Of a DNA stretch of 64,000 bases, positions 35,089-43,350 are shown one piece after another (position 1 is the stretch's first letter; every line of letters starts with the position of its first letter). Source of the DNA: Alphaproteobacteria bacterium (GTDB taxonomy: Bacteria; Pseudomonadota; Alphaproteobacteria; Rickettsiales; JADKJE01). The stretch spans positions 744,001 through 808,000 of the forward strand of contig JADKJE010000001.1 in assembly GCA_016722515.1 (NCBI GenBank). Reading direction: 5' to 3'. The translations under genes were made by a program, and so were the position numbers. The notes under the pieces were generated by a model. That model did no database searches and was not told the origin of the DNA. It worked only from the letters and a program-made list of their open reading frames with translations.

Positions 35089-36924
35089 ATGAAAAATCTT
35101 ATTGAGAATGACCAACAAATTATCTATGGAACGGATAGTGATATTATGGCTGCATTGAAAGCCCATGAAAGCAGAGTGAACAATAGTGATAAAAATAGTG
35201 ATAGCGATAAAGCTTCTAAAACGACACTCACTAAAGAGTTAAAATCGATCATCAAGTCAAAGCTAAATAAGACTAACGATGAGTATAGCCGTTCGAAGCA
35301 TCCCATCCTTAATAAGCTATCTTTAGCCCCAAACAGGGGCTTACGTTCATTTGTTGGTAAAGGCGTACCCTTGCAAGTTACACCGGACACACTGACGAAT
35401 AATTATCGTTTTGGATTTCTAGCAAAAGCCAAATACAGCCAGCATGGTGGAGCTAATTTGAAGACGGCTATCCGAATTGACACAGACAAAAAAATTGGGA
35501 AAACACTTTATCCAGGAAATGCCTTTACCCTCGATGTAGAAACCAATAAGTCTCAATCCTATGTTATTTCGTCGGCTCCTTTCTTGACCGGAAAAAATAA
35601 ATATAAGAACTACGTCAAAGCTGTGCTCGCAGGGACGACAGAAACGAATGTTGCACATATCAGTATGAAGGAGCTGGATTATCGTAAGATGGTCAATTTT
35701 CCTAAAGAAAACGTGACGGTTAAGGTCAATGGTGAGACGTACACATTAAGAGAAAAACAAGATGCCAACAAAGAGCAATATCATGAGCAGATTAAAGAAC
35801 CTCAATTTAAAAAGCCTTCCATTACCGATTTGAGTATTAAACATAAAGTTGAGACACAGATTTCGGGTTCCTACAGCCATAAATTTGGCGACACCCCTAG
35901 CGAGATGATTTACGTCAAAAAAATGGAAATTATTAACTCCAAAAATGAGGTGGTCAAAAACATTGATTATGCTTTTTATCCTGATTATTTGGATGATCGA
36001 AAGGAGGCCTACAAATCGAGTAAACAGCTTCCCGTTCTGCAGTTTTTTCAATCGATTGAGAACAATCCGGAATCAAAGGATAAGCCCTATGCTTTTTGGG
36101 CTAATTGCCGTAACGGTATTAATCGTGGCCCATCCATGATGGCTGACCACATTGCTTATAAAAATATCAACGGGTATTTTAACGCAATTGTCAACGACGA
36201 CATTCTTTCGTATGAAGCGAAGACAACTAAAATTAAGAATGCCTATAACAACTTTACACTTAAATCGGACATCATGGCACATCGCATCATGTCAGAAATT
36301 GGCATTCAGTCTATGTCACCAAAAATTTCGCAAATACGTAAGAGGGAAAATGGAATCCATACGTTTACCCAAGCAGATGATATCTCCAAGTTTATTAAAT
36401 TGGCATCGGGAACGCTGAAGGATAACTATCTAAACAAGATAAATGAGGAGAAATTAGCTGCTAAAAAAGAGGTGGAATTAGCTGCACAAAAAGAGCCAAA
36501 AACAACCATTCAAGCATTACCTAATGCAGAGCAGTCTGTAAAATCACCCCAGAGGACACAAGAACAAAAAAACAGATTGGTGGACCTTCTTAAAGATGCA
36601 AAGCTGGCCGATGACGGATCTATCCAGCTTGAAGTAAAACCACAGTATCTTGAAGTAAAACCACAGTATAGTGACTATCTTGAAAAAATGCGTTTTTTTA
36701 AAGACTTTTTCAAGCAAGCAATTGATAATAAAAACATTCTAATTGACGGGGACGTATCTCCAGAATTTGCGATAAAAATCTCCGTTCACCCGGAGTGTAA
36801 TGAAGCAAATAAAGCGAAATTAACACAACAGCTGGGAAAAATGTTGAGCATTGCACACGAAAGAGCAGCAAGCGATACACAATCAGTCGGAGGTTCATTA
36901 GCCACGCAGGGCCGTGCACGTTAG
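35089..36924 (+). CDS. Large orphan protein with a protein-tyrosine-phosphatase-like signature
   Basis: 611 residues, no signal peptide and no transmembrane segment. Residues 340-346 are CRNGINR, a CX5R phosphate-binding loop, continued by GPSMMADHIAY as in the helix after the loop of dual-specificity phosphatases. A YPD (297-299) lies 41 residues before the cysteine, the place and spacing of the WPD general-acid loop, and LPVLQFFQSIE separates the two as in classical tyrosine phosphatases. The N-terminal 60 residues are polar and charged; residues ~445-505 are Lys/Glu/Gln-rich, and EVKPQY is repeated in tandem. AGGA lies seven bases before the ATG. The setting between zapE repeats and near T4SS genes suggests an acquired effector. 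The fold has not been tested. Confidence 0.6.
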   Translation: MKNLIENDQQIIYGTDSDIMAALKAHESRVNNSDKNSDSDKASKTTLTKELKSIIKSKLNKTNDEYSRSKHPILNKLSLAPNRGLRSFVGKGVPLQVTPDTLTNNYRFGFLAKAKYSQHGGANLKTAIRIDTDKKIGKTLYPGNAFTLDVETNKSQSYVISSAPFLTGKNKYKNYVKAVLAGTTETNVAHISMKELDYRKMVNFPKENVTVKVNGETYTLREKQDANKEQYHEQIKEPQFKKPSITDLSIKHKVETQISGSYSHKFGDTPSEMIYVKKMEIINSKNEVVKNIDYAFYPDYLDDRKEAYKSSKQLPVLQFFQSIENNPESKDKPYAFWANCRNGINRGPSMMADHIAYKNINGYFNAIVNDDILSYEAKTTKIKNAYNNFTLKSDIMAHRIMSEIGIQSMSPKISQIRKRENGIHTFTQADDISKFIKLASGTLKDNYLNKINEEKLAAKKEVELAAQKEPKTTIQALPNAEQSVKSPQRTQEQKNRLVDLLKDAKLADDGSIQLEVKPQYLEVKPQYSDYLEKMRFFKDFFKQAIDNKNILIDGDVSPEFAIKISVHPECNEANKAKLTQQLGKMLSIAHERAASDTQSVGGSLATQGRAR

Positions 36925-36973
36925 TGTATTATCGTTTCTGTAAAGTGGTTTTTTGGTGATAAACTGCCTCTGA

Positions 36974-37014
36974 GTCTTCCTCTTGTGTCCCCCGCTGAGA
37001 CACAAGAGGAAGAC
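36974..37014. repeat. Perfect 16-base inverted repeat with 9-base loop
   Basis: GTCTTCCTCTTGTGTC (36974-36989) and its exact reverse complement (36999-37014) enclose CCCCGCTGA. It lies 50 bases past the phosphatase-like gene. No T-run follows, so it is not a standard terminator; it may be an RNA-stabilising hairpin or part of a mobile element end. Confidence 0.85.
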
Positions 37015-37036
37015 AGAAGTGGCTCAATCGACGAAT

Positions 37037-37082
37037 AGGACACATTCTCTTTTTCAACTAAAAAAGAAGAATGATATGTCCT
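37037..37082. repeat. Long imperfect inverted repeat, AGGACA...TGTCCT
   Basis: AGGACA and TGTCCT bound a 46-base segment whose inner parts (ATTCTCTTTTT and AAAAAAGAAGAAT) also pair. It overlaps the start of the transposase remnant and may be the end of that insertion element. Confidence 0.55.
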
Positions 37083-37174
37083 ACCCTGCCAAAGACTAGA
37101 ACACATTAACTGAGCTACTGGAAACCGTACGTCAACATGGTTTTGAAAGAATGTCTCCTGCAATGCAGATACTC
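37076..37174 (+). pseudogene. N-terminal remnant of an IS256-type (mutator) transposase
   Basis: From the ATG at 37076 the frame reads MSYPAKD, a TAG, then NTLTELLETVRQHGFERM and SPAMQIL. The second part resembles the N-terminal region of IS256-family transposases (a hydrophobic helix followed by ...LLNEAMKIER in intact members). The match is from memory and the piece is only 33 codons long. It stops abruptly at the start of the zapE-end repeat copy B. An insertion sequence that later decayed is the simplest reading. Confidence 0.4.
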
Positions 37175-37258
37175 ACCATATCCAGGCTGAGTGACATGCA
37201 CTCGCAGGAATAGTGGCAAAAACACGACTAAAACAGGCTGATCCCCACTTCGCAATTA
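37175..37258 (+). repeat. Direct repeat, copy B (decayed second zapE 3' end)
   Basis: 84 bases matching 34719-34801. In the zapE frame it reads TISRLSDMHSQE followed by a TAG where zapE has YWQKHH, and a further TAA, so it is non-functional. Its right end encodes, on the opposite strand, the last ten residues of the small lipoprotein. The two copies bracket about 2.4 kb of accessory DNA. Confidence 0.85.
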
Positions 37259-37497
37259 TCTTTGATCAACCCTTTTTCAACAACATTAATCCGCTTAGCT
37301 TTCTGAAGCTGTTCGCACGTAACCCCTTCTTTGAACTGGCACAGATGCGCTCCTGAAAATCCGTTATCGTCTTTAATCGATACCGCTGCATAAGGACCGG
37401 TTTTATTATCAACACAAGCTGACACCGATTCAACGTTCTTTGGCTTACAGGCTGAAACCGCTAGCAACAGGGCAATGATCATTATTTTCTTATTCAT
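37228..37497 (-). CDS. Small lipoprotein, unknown function
   Basis: 89 residues: MNKKIMIIALLLAVSAC is a lipoprotein signal with lipobox AVSAC, followed by a mature domain of about 70 residues with four further cysteines (VSACVDNK, HLCQFKEGVTCEQ, DNCEVG). The ATG at 37497 is preceded by AAGAGGATGTCTT (AGAGGA); the upstream in-frame ATG at 37536 lacks the signal context. The last codons fall inside zapE repeat copy B, so its C-terminus may have been created or altered by that event. Not recognised. Confidence 0.6.
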   Translation of the reverse strand: MNKKIMIIALLLAVSACKPKNVESVSACVDNKTGPYAAVSIKDDNGFSGAHLCQFKEGVTCEQLQKAKRINVVEKGLIKDNCEVGISLF

Positions 37498-37726
37498 AAG
37501 ACATCCTCTTTTATTAGTCTGCCATGTACGATACACGAAAAAACCAGCTGAAGCAATCTAACCTGATACAGCGCATCGCCTAGCCGCTGGCCATAGTTGC
37601 CGGCAAACGCGACTCGACAAGGATACCAAGCTCCAGGAATGTGTTATCCTAAAAACGGCGATAGGCTATTGATTAGCACCTAAGCACTTCCTCACTATCG
37701 GACTATTAAGTACTATTTTCCTCCTA

Positions 37727-38030
37727 TTAAGGTTGTGTCAAATCATCTTCGGCGGCGAAAGAATCTTTCCCTTGAGGTATTTGACCAGCGCTGCGCTCAA
37801 TATACGGAGCCATATTTGCTTTTTTGGAGAGCTGCTCCGCATTACGCCGCAAGCGGGCTAAAAATTGCGCGACACGTGTCAGCGCGTTGCTTTACCGATT
37901 CTTTATCGCGATGCGTAGCGCTGATTCTCAGGGTGCGTTTGCCTGCATGTTTGGTGAGTTAGGCAACCGCAGAAAGCATGAGGGGGCGGCTGGTGAGAGC
38001 TTCGTTAAAAGCAAAAGAACGCAATGGTAT
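37727..38030 (-). other. GC-richer island with decayed coding character
   Basis: Between AT-rich flanks this block is visibly richer in G and C. On the minus strand one frame is open for 54 codons to TAA at 37727 (…VAQFLARLRRNAEQLSKK…, ending FAAEDDLTQP), with only an internal ATG at 37813 and no ribosome binding site; two stops interrupt the same frame further upstream. This looks like the 3' part of a lost gene or a dispersed genomic repeat. The flanking stretches (37537-37726 and 38031-38170) show nothing else. Confidence 0.35.
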
Positions 38031-38170
38031 GAATGGCCGATATCTATTCAAAATTATTTAATATAATAATTTATTGTAATAGGCCTGATCGCAATAAAGA
38101 ATTTTATAATGATATAACCTTATTTTATTGATATAATGATAGCCAACATCAGTTAAATGAAACCCTATGT

Positions 38171-39253
38171 GTGATAGATATTCTTATGAAACACCACCAA
38201 TCAACGCGTGAAGAATTAGGCGATTATATCCAAAATCATCGCAGTTATCGAGCAACTTTCAATATGGAGTTGCGGGATTATGGTGGGTCATTTAAGGCAT
38301 TTACTGCTTTGAAACATGGGTATACAGCTCCATTTACCATCAGTTTTGAACGACAAGATTTAAGCGAAATGGATTTGAAAGAAATAGACTTACAAGGTTT
38401 TAATTTTGAGAATGCGATTTTAGATGGCGCTGATATGAGCAACGCCAATATGTCTGCAACCCATTTGAAAAGAGCGTCGATGAAAAACACTGTTTTGGTA
38501 GAAACAGAGTTCAGTCTGGCCAATTTTGAATGTACCGAACTTAATGGCTCTGATATAAGACGTGCAAATTTACGAGGCGCTCATTGCAAGTTTACGAGTT
38601 TTAAGAATACCAATCTATCGGGGGCTAATTTTTGGGGTGTCGATCTTAGCACTGCCATTTGGGAAGGTGTTACCGATGTTACAGATACTATCTTTAAGGG
38701 GAGCTTGAACCAACCGCATGGATTTGATCAACTGCCTCATTATAATAAGGCTATAACCACACAAAACCAGATTCAACAATTAGTAGGAACGCTGGTAAAC
38801 GATGAGTATCCATTTGTTATGAATCTAAGAATGGTAGTACCTAAATTTTTGACGGGTTCTGAAGAGAATCGCACTAAAATGCAAGCTAAATTTCCGTACA
38901 TGAATTTTAATGTTCCGATGCTGCAATTCTTTCGTGAAGCGGCAGCGGTTCTCAACAAAGTTAGGGTATTTACTCGCCCTAGTGCCTCTTATGATAACGT
39001 TGAAGACATGGATAATCGGTGTGGGATATTACATATTCCCGATGAAATAAGAGAGGAAATAGCGAAAAAACTTGTTTCTGAGGGGGGAAGTCTAAATCGT
39101 CATCATGTAGAAAGAATAATATTGTTTGCCAGGGAAACTAACGACACGAAAGGCTTCAAAAATTGCTCCGATCCTGATGAAGCTAGAAAAAACTATTTCT
39201 GCCATAGATTGATAGGTCACGCACAAAACAATGCCCACTCCAGACAGCGCTAA
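38171..39253 (+). CDS. Pentapeptide-repeat protein, candidate effector
   Basis: About 360 residues, no signal peptide or membrane segment. Roughly residues 62-165 are A(D/N)LXX-type pentapeptide repeats (MDLKEIDLQGFNFENAILDG, GADMSNANMS, RANLRGAHCKFTSFKNTNLS), which fold as a right-handed quadrilateral helix. The C-terminal ~190 residues show no known motif. The GTG at 38171 and the ATG at 38186 are both possible; neither has a clear ribosome binding site. Pentapeptide proteins occur among T4SS effectors of intracellular bacteria and also as gyrase protectors. The location in the accessory region favours the former, weakly. Confidence 0.65.
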   Translation: MIDILMKHHQSTREELGDYIQNHRSYRATFNMELRDYGGSFKAFTALKHGYTAPFTISFERQDLSEMDLKEIDLQGFNFENAILDGADMSNANMSATHLKRASMKNTVLVETEFSLANFECTELNGSDIRRANLRGAHCKFTSFKNTNLSGANFWGVDLSTAIWEGVTDVTDTIFKGSLNQPHGFDQLPHYNKAITTQNQIQQLVGTLVNDEYPFVMNLRMVVPKFLTGSEENRTKMQAKFPYMNFNVPMLQFFREAAAVLNKVRVFTRPSASYDNVEDMDNRCGILHIPDEIREEIAKKLVSEGGSLNRHHVERIILFARETNDTKGFKNCSDPDEARKNYFCHRLIGHAQNNAHSRQR

Positions 39254-39272
39254 TATTCCGCAATCTTGTTGC

Positions 39273-40696
39273 TTAAATTACACTTGGACCACTCGGGTTT
39301 AATCGGTTGATTTTAATTTCTTCAACATGCGATCTGACATTGCCAGGCTTCACTTTTTCCTCCTCATTTCCCTTTTCTTTCTTTACCTCTTTTGCTATAT
39401 CAATTTCTTTTTTTTGTATCGTCTCGACTATTGCTGGGATGCATTCCTTTAAAAGAAACGCCTCTTTTGAAATACGTCCTTTACTTCCAAGAACAACAAC
39501 CTCTTTTAAATCATCAACCATCTGCGTATGAAGGTAGTAAACGCCTGAATCGGGAAAAACAATGCTTCTTAATTCTTTTAAAGCAGCAGCAGTGTCAATG
39601 AAAATGCCTCCTGGCTCCTTTGACTGGATGATGTCTATTAATGCGTTTTCAGCGGGTATGAATCCAGGAAAAGAGACATTGTTTTCTGTTAGAAATGATT
39701 GAATGCTACGCGAAGTCATTGAACTCGTAGCGATATAAGTGCGCGTTACCTCAAAAGCGTCAATAGCCTGATTGAGACCATCAAGTTTTTTCACCAAATT
39801 ATTATATTTATGCCAATCTCTTTCATTTAACAGATTAATTTGATGACCTTCAAGTGAATAATGAACTACATCATGCAAATATTTATCTTTATCATAGTTG
39901 GCACTTCCTTGGTCTGTATCAGGAAGCACATTACACGTAAGCATTTTTCTAAATAACGTATTATAAGCTTGGTGTAATTGTTCGCCAACGCTTCGCCTTT
40001 TTTCTTGCATGGGTTCTGATTCTTCTGGTATTTGCAGGAATGAGAATTGTTGCTTTAATGTTGCAGAATCCAGGGGCTGGCTAATATTCTCCGTACTTAA
40101 TCCCCGAAGTGAAGTCTGTATTTCTTCCATTCTTTCGCTTATAATACCATTGAGGCTGTCACAGACAGCTTCGCGGTCACGCATCTTTGAACTTGATTGG
40201 TAGGCAATATATTTTGTTGCAAAAATACCACATTCGACAATTTTTTCATCTGTAAAACGTAGTCGTTTGCCACCGAATTCACTTGCCAGACTTAAATAAT
40301 TTGTAAATTCTTGATCCGAGGAGTACCGATAGGCGATGGAAACATTATAAGCATTTTCACCTGCCTGCCTGTGCTCTCCCTTTTCTGAATATTATAAAAA
40401 TCATCACGAATTGGAGCGTGCCGAGATTTTAAAATTTTGTCAAGCGGCAACTCAATGGTTTGAGGGGAACATCCTGATTCTACTGATTTTATTGCTGGTC
40501 TAAGAACGCTCTTTTTATCTAAGGTTCGAGCTCGCTCCAACTCAGATTCGTTAAAATGCCTCCTAGCTTGAGTAAAGGCATTGCGTCTTGCTTGTTGTTG
40601 TTCACGGATAGCAAAAAACGAATAATCCCTTTCCTCGCCCCCATTTTTACGTTTGGAAGGATTTTTGTGAGAAAATTTATCGGTGTCCTTTGTCAT
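39273..40696 (-). CDS. Orphan gene with an interrupted reading frame near 40360
   Basis: Two frames, 40292-40696 (N-terminal) and 39273-40184, are parts of one gene. The second frame is open upstream of its first ATG to about 40360 (GENAYNVSIAYRYSSDQEF, then ECGIFATKYIAYQSSSKMRD), directly adjoining the first (...YNIQKRESTGRQ). The switch falls in three copies of CCTG (40360-40371); a fourth copy or one extra base gives a continuous ~475-residue protein. The N-terminus is basic and Arg/Gln-rich (REQQQARRNAFTQARRHF); the C-terminus is Lys/Glu-rich (IDIAKEVKKEKGNEEEKVK). No signal peptide, no recognised domain. Soluble, polar and located among other orphans, it is a candidate effector. Confidence 0.55.
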
Positions 40697-40881
40697 AAAA
40701 TATCCACAATTATGTATTTTTTAATTATTATCTATATGTTTTTACTTAATTATAACATAATTTTATTAAAAAATAATAATTTTTATTTCAAAAGCCGCCA
40801 CATACTAAAATTCTCGTATAGCAATCAAATGCTCAAATCTTACCCGCAATAAACAGGCTTGGTCTCATCTCATGAGACTGA

Positions 40882-41045
40882 ATGATCACCCCATACATTG
40901 AAATCACCGATAATCAGGACTTCATTAACCAATATTTCATATTAACCTGGCGGAGCTTCATTGCGCTTTAGCTTCCGATAAACAGCGCAGACTGGCCGGC
41001 CGATTGGTTCAGCTGGGATATCTTTACTCTTTCATCATAACGTAA
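40882..41045 (+). pseudogene. Possible coding remnant with frame change
   Basis: From ATG 40882 the frame reads MITPYIEITDNQDFINQYF; at about 40940 protein-like reading continues in another frame (INLAELHCALASDKQRRLAG, then LVQLGYLYSFIIT) to TAA at 41043. Neither part is recognised. The 418 bases between the orphan gene and ahpD hold only this, a small perfect hairpin at 40862-40878 and AT-rich DNA. Confidence 0.25.
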
Positions 41046-41114
41046 ATGGTTATATCTTTTCAGTTGCACTTACCAAGAGACTCACCCTCACGGGCAAGCC
41101 TCTTGATCGAGTAC

Positions 41115-41678
41115 TCAGCTTATGCTAATAGCAAAGGCAGCCGCATGGATCACGCTGGCTAAACGCAATACCGACTGAATGCCCAGTGTCGATAATCCAG
41201 CCTTCTTCACTTCATGCGCATGCGCTTCTAAACACATGCCACAACCATTGATAGCCGACACCCCCAGGCACATCACTTCAAAATCAAGTTTAGCAATGCC
41301 TGGATTAGCCATGATATTCATCCGTAATTTAGCTGGCATTTTTTTCAGCTCATCGTCTTGCAGTAGATGAATACTACGGTAATAGACATTATTCATCGCC
41401 ATGATTGCGGCTGCCGCTTGTGCCGGCACAATCAGCGATTCTAGCCCCTGCTCTAACGCCAAACGCTTTACTTCCTGAGTAACTGTATGGTTCTTGGTCG
41501 CAAAGGCGCTGGCTAATGCTACTCCCCATAATTGCTCCTGGGATAAATCGGCAGCACCTTCAGCACTGAGAACACTTCCCCAATTAAGCCGGATATCTTT
41601 GGCATAATCAGGGATATGTTGTTTAAACTCTTTTTCACATGCCTGAACTTCATGGATACTAACACTCTGTAACGTCAT
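41115..41678 (-). CDS. ahpD: Alkylhydroperoxidase AhpD
   Basis: A 187-residue member of the AhpD/carboxymuconolactone decarboxylase family. The active site is Cys146-x2-Cys149 with His153 (NGCGMCLEAHAHEV). In mycobacteria AhpD reduces AhpC in place of AhpF, using lipoyl-dependent reductants; here it lies directly behind ahpC on the same strand, the same pairing. The gap of 48 bases indicates co-transcription. Confidence 0.92.
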   Translation of the reverse strand: MTLQSVSIHEVQACEKEFKQHIPDYAKDIRLNWGSVLSAEGAADLSQEQLWGVALASAFATKNHTVTQEVKRLALEQGLESLIVPAQAAAAIMAMNNVYYRSIHLLQDDELKKMPAKLRMNIMANPGIAKLDFEVMCLGVSAINGCGMCLEAHAHEVKKAGLSTLGIQSVLRLASVIHAAAFAISIS

Positions 41679-41726
41679 AACGACTCCTTCTATACGATCA
41701 TTTAGTGATACATGGCCAACGTAATA

Positions 41727-42269
41727 TTAGGCAGCCACGTGGATGGTTTCTTGCCCTTTTTGCCAGTTGCATGGGCATAATTCATCGGTTTGCAACGCAT
41801 CAAGCACACGAATCACTTCTTTGACATTACGCCCCACACTTAAATCAGTAATCATCACAAAGCGGATAATGCCTTGAGGATCAACAATGTAAGTAGCACG
41901 TTGCGCAACGCCCTCAGTGGGATCAATAATGCCCAAGGCACTCGATAATTCGCGTTTAATATCCGCAAGCATTGGGAAAGGAAGATCTTTTAAATCGTTA
42001 TGATGCTGACGCCAGGCAAGATGCACGAATTCCGAATCGACGCTCACACCTAGTATTTGTGCATCGCGATCTTGAAATTCGTCATTGAGTTTGCCAAACT
42101 CCGCAATCTCAGTAGGACAAACAAACGTAAAATCTTTAGGCCAGAAAAAAACCACCAGCCACTTATCCCCATACGTATGGTTGCTAATGTCCGTAAAGGC
42201 ATTGGCTTGATCTGTAGAAACCGTCGCTTTTAGTGAAAAGGTTGGAAAAGGCTGAGAAACACCACGCAT
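41727..42269 (-). CDS. ahpC: Peroxiredoxin AhpC (AhpD-dependent type)
   Basis: 180 residues. The peroxidatic Cys51 lies in FTFVCPTEIAEF, and the C-terminal resolving region contains Cys165 and Cys167 (LCPCNWQKGQ), a three-cysteine arrangement seen in AhpD-linked AhpC of actinobacteria. Start at 42269 is supported by GAGGAG immediately upstream; a longer frame to 42365 has no support. The gene is divergent from oxyR, across an intergenic region with two perfect palindromes. Confidence 0.93.
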   Translation of the reverse strand: MRGVSQPFPTFSLKATVSTDQANAFTDISNHTYGDKWLVVFFWPKDFTFVCPTEIAEFGKLNDEFQDRDAQILGVSVDSEFVHLAWRQHHNDLKDLPFPMLADIKRELSSALGIIDPTEGVAQRATYIVDPQGIIRFVMITDLSVGRNVKEVIRVLDALQTDELCPCNWQKGQETIHVAA

Positions 42270-42376
42270 AATAACTCCTCGATAAATTAGTCTGTTTAAC
42301 CTAGGTCTGGTTGGTTCATCCAACCAGCGCTTACAAAGAGGAGTGTAGCCCAGGCATTTATACATATAAAATATAT

Positions 42377-42408
42377 TGTTATTATGATAACAATTGATAA
42401 AATCAATT
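42377..42408. promoter_or_regulatory. Two adjacent palindromes in the ahpC-oxyR intergenic region, candidate OxyR sites
   Basis: TGTTAT-TATG-ATAACA (42377-42392) and AATTGATAAAATCAATT (42392-42408) are both perfect inverted repeats and abut each other. LysR-type regulators bind T-N11-A dyads in such divergent spacers; the second contains TTGAT-AAA-ATCAA with this geometry. Neither matches the E. coli OxyR consensus closely. Confidence 0.5.
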
Positions 42409-42433
42409 AAAAAGGCTTATTGAGATTTATTGC

Positions 42434-43312
42434 ATGAATTTAAGAGACATCGAATACATCGTGGCCGTCGCCAAATTGCGGCATTTTGCCAAAGCCGCAG
42501 AGCAATGCCATGTTAGCCAATCGACGCTTAGCATTCAAATCAAAAAACTGGAAGAATATCTGGGGGTGAGTTTGTTTGAACGTAATAACAAACACGTTAT
42601 GTTAACTCCCATTGGCCAGGATATATATGAGGTTGGAAAACGGCTCCTCAGCGAGGCGCAAACGATTCGCAATCTCGCCAAGCAGGCAAAAGATCCGTTT
42701 AGTGGCACGTTAAAGCTCGGTGCTTTTCCTACGTTGGCGCCCTACCTGTTTCCCCAAATTGCTCCGCTCATTACCAAGCAATTGCCGCCATTGGATCTTT
42801 ACTTGCTGGAAGAAAAAACCGATCAACTGCTTGCGCAACTCCAGGAAGGAACCGTTGACTGTGTGTTACTCGCCTTACCCGTTAACCATCTCTTGTTCTT
42901 AGAAGTTCCCCTCTTTTTTGAGCCGTTTTTTATTGCACTTCCCAAACAACATCCCTTAGCCCGTAAAAAGCAGCTGTCGCTTGAGGATATCTCCCAGGAG
43001 GAACTATTGTTGCTAGATGAAGGGCATTGCCTACGCAGCCAATCACTCGAACTATGCACACGCATAGGCAAAGGCGAATCGCGCCATTATCGCGGAACGA
43101 GCCTGGAAACATTGCGCAGTATGGTCGCTGCAGGAGCTGGCATTACCGTCATTCCGCAATGTGCCGTGCCAGAAAAAGATGCCCATCTCCATTATATCCC
43201 TTTTTCACAGAAGGATATTGGCCGTACTATTGGCCTTGTCTATCGCAAAACCAGTCATCGAACAGCCTTATTTGAAAAAATCTCAAAGATAATTCTTGAT
43301 TCTAATGGTTAA
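42434..43312 (+). CDS. oxyR: Hydrogen-peroxide-sensing regulator OxyR
   Basis: LysR-family activator of 292 residues. N-terminal helix-turn-helix (AAEQCHVSQSTLSIQIKKLE) and a C-terminal regulatory domain with the redox pair Cys199 and Cys208 (EGHCLRSQSLELC), at the same positions and in the same context as in E. coli OxyR. It is divergent from ahpC-ahpD, its expected target. The rhodanese gene follows 38 bases downstream. Confidence 0.95.
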   Translation: MNLRDIEYIVAVAKLRHFAKAAEQCHVSQSTLSIQIKKLEEYLGVSLFERNNKHVMLTPIGQDIYEVGKRLLSEAQTIRNLAKQAKDPFSGTLKLGAFPTLAPYLFPQIAPLITKQLPPLDLYLLEEKTDQLLAQLQEGTVDCVLLALPVNHLLFLEVPLFFEPFFIALPKQHPLARKKQLSLEDISQEELLLLDEGHCLRSQSLELCTRIGKGESRHYRGTSLETLRSMVAAGAGITVIPQCAVPEKDAHLHYIPFSQKDIGRTIGLVYRKTSHRTALFEKISKIILDSNG

Positions 43313-43350
43313 ATTGCCATGCTGATGCAACACCCATAACAGGAGATACG

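Noticed and set aside
36921..37163. An 80-codon minus-strand frame
   Set aside because: It merely reads through the 16-base dyad and the opposite strand of the transposase remnant; no ribosome binding site.
42270..42365. Longer N-terminus for ahpC
   Set aside because: It lacks a ribosome binding site and would add 32 residues foreign to the family; GAGGAG lies before 42269.
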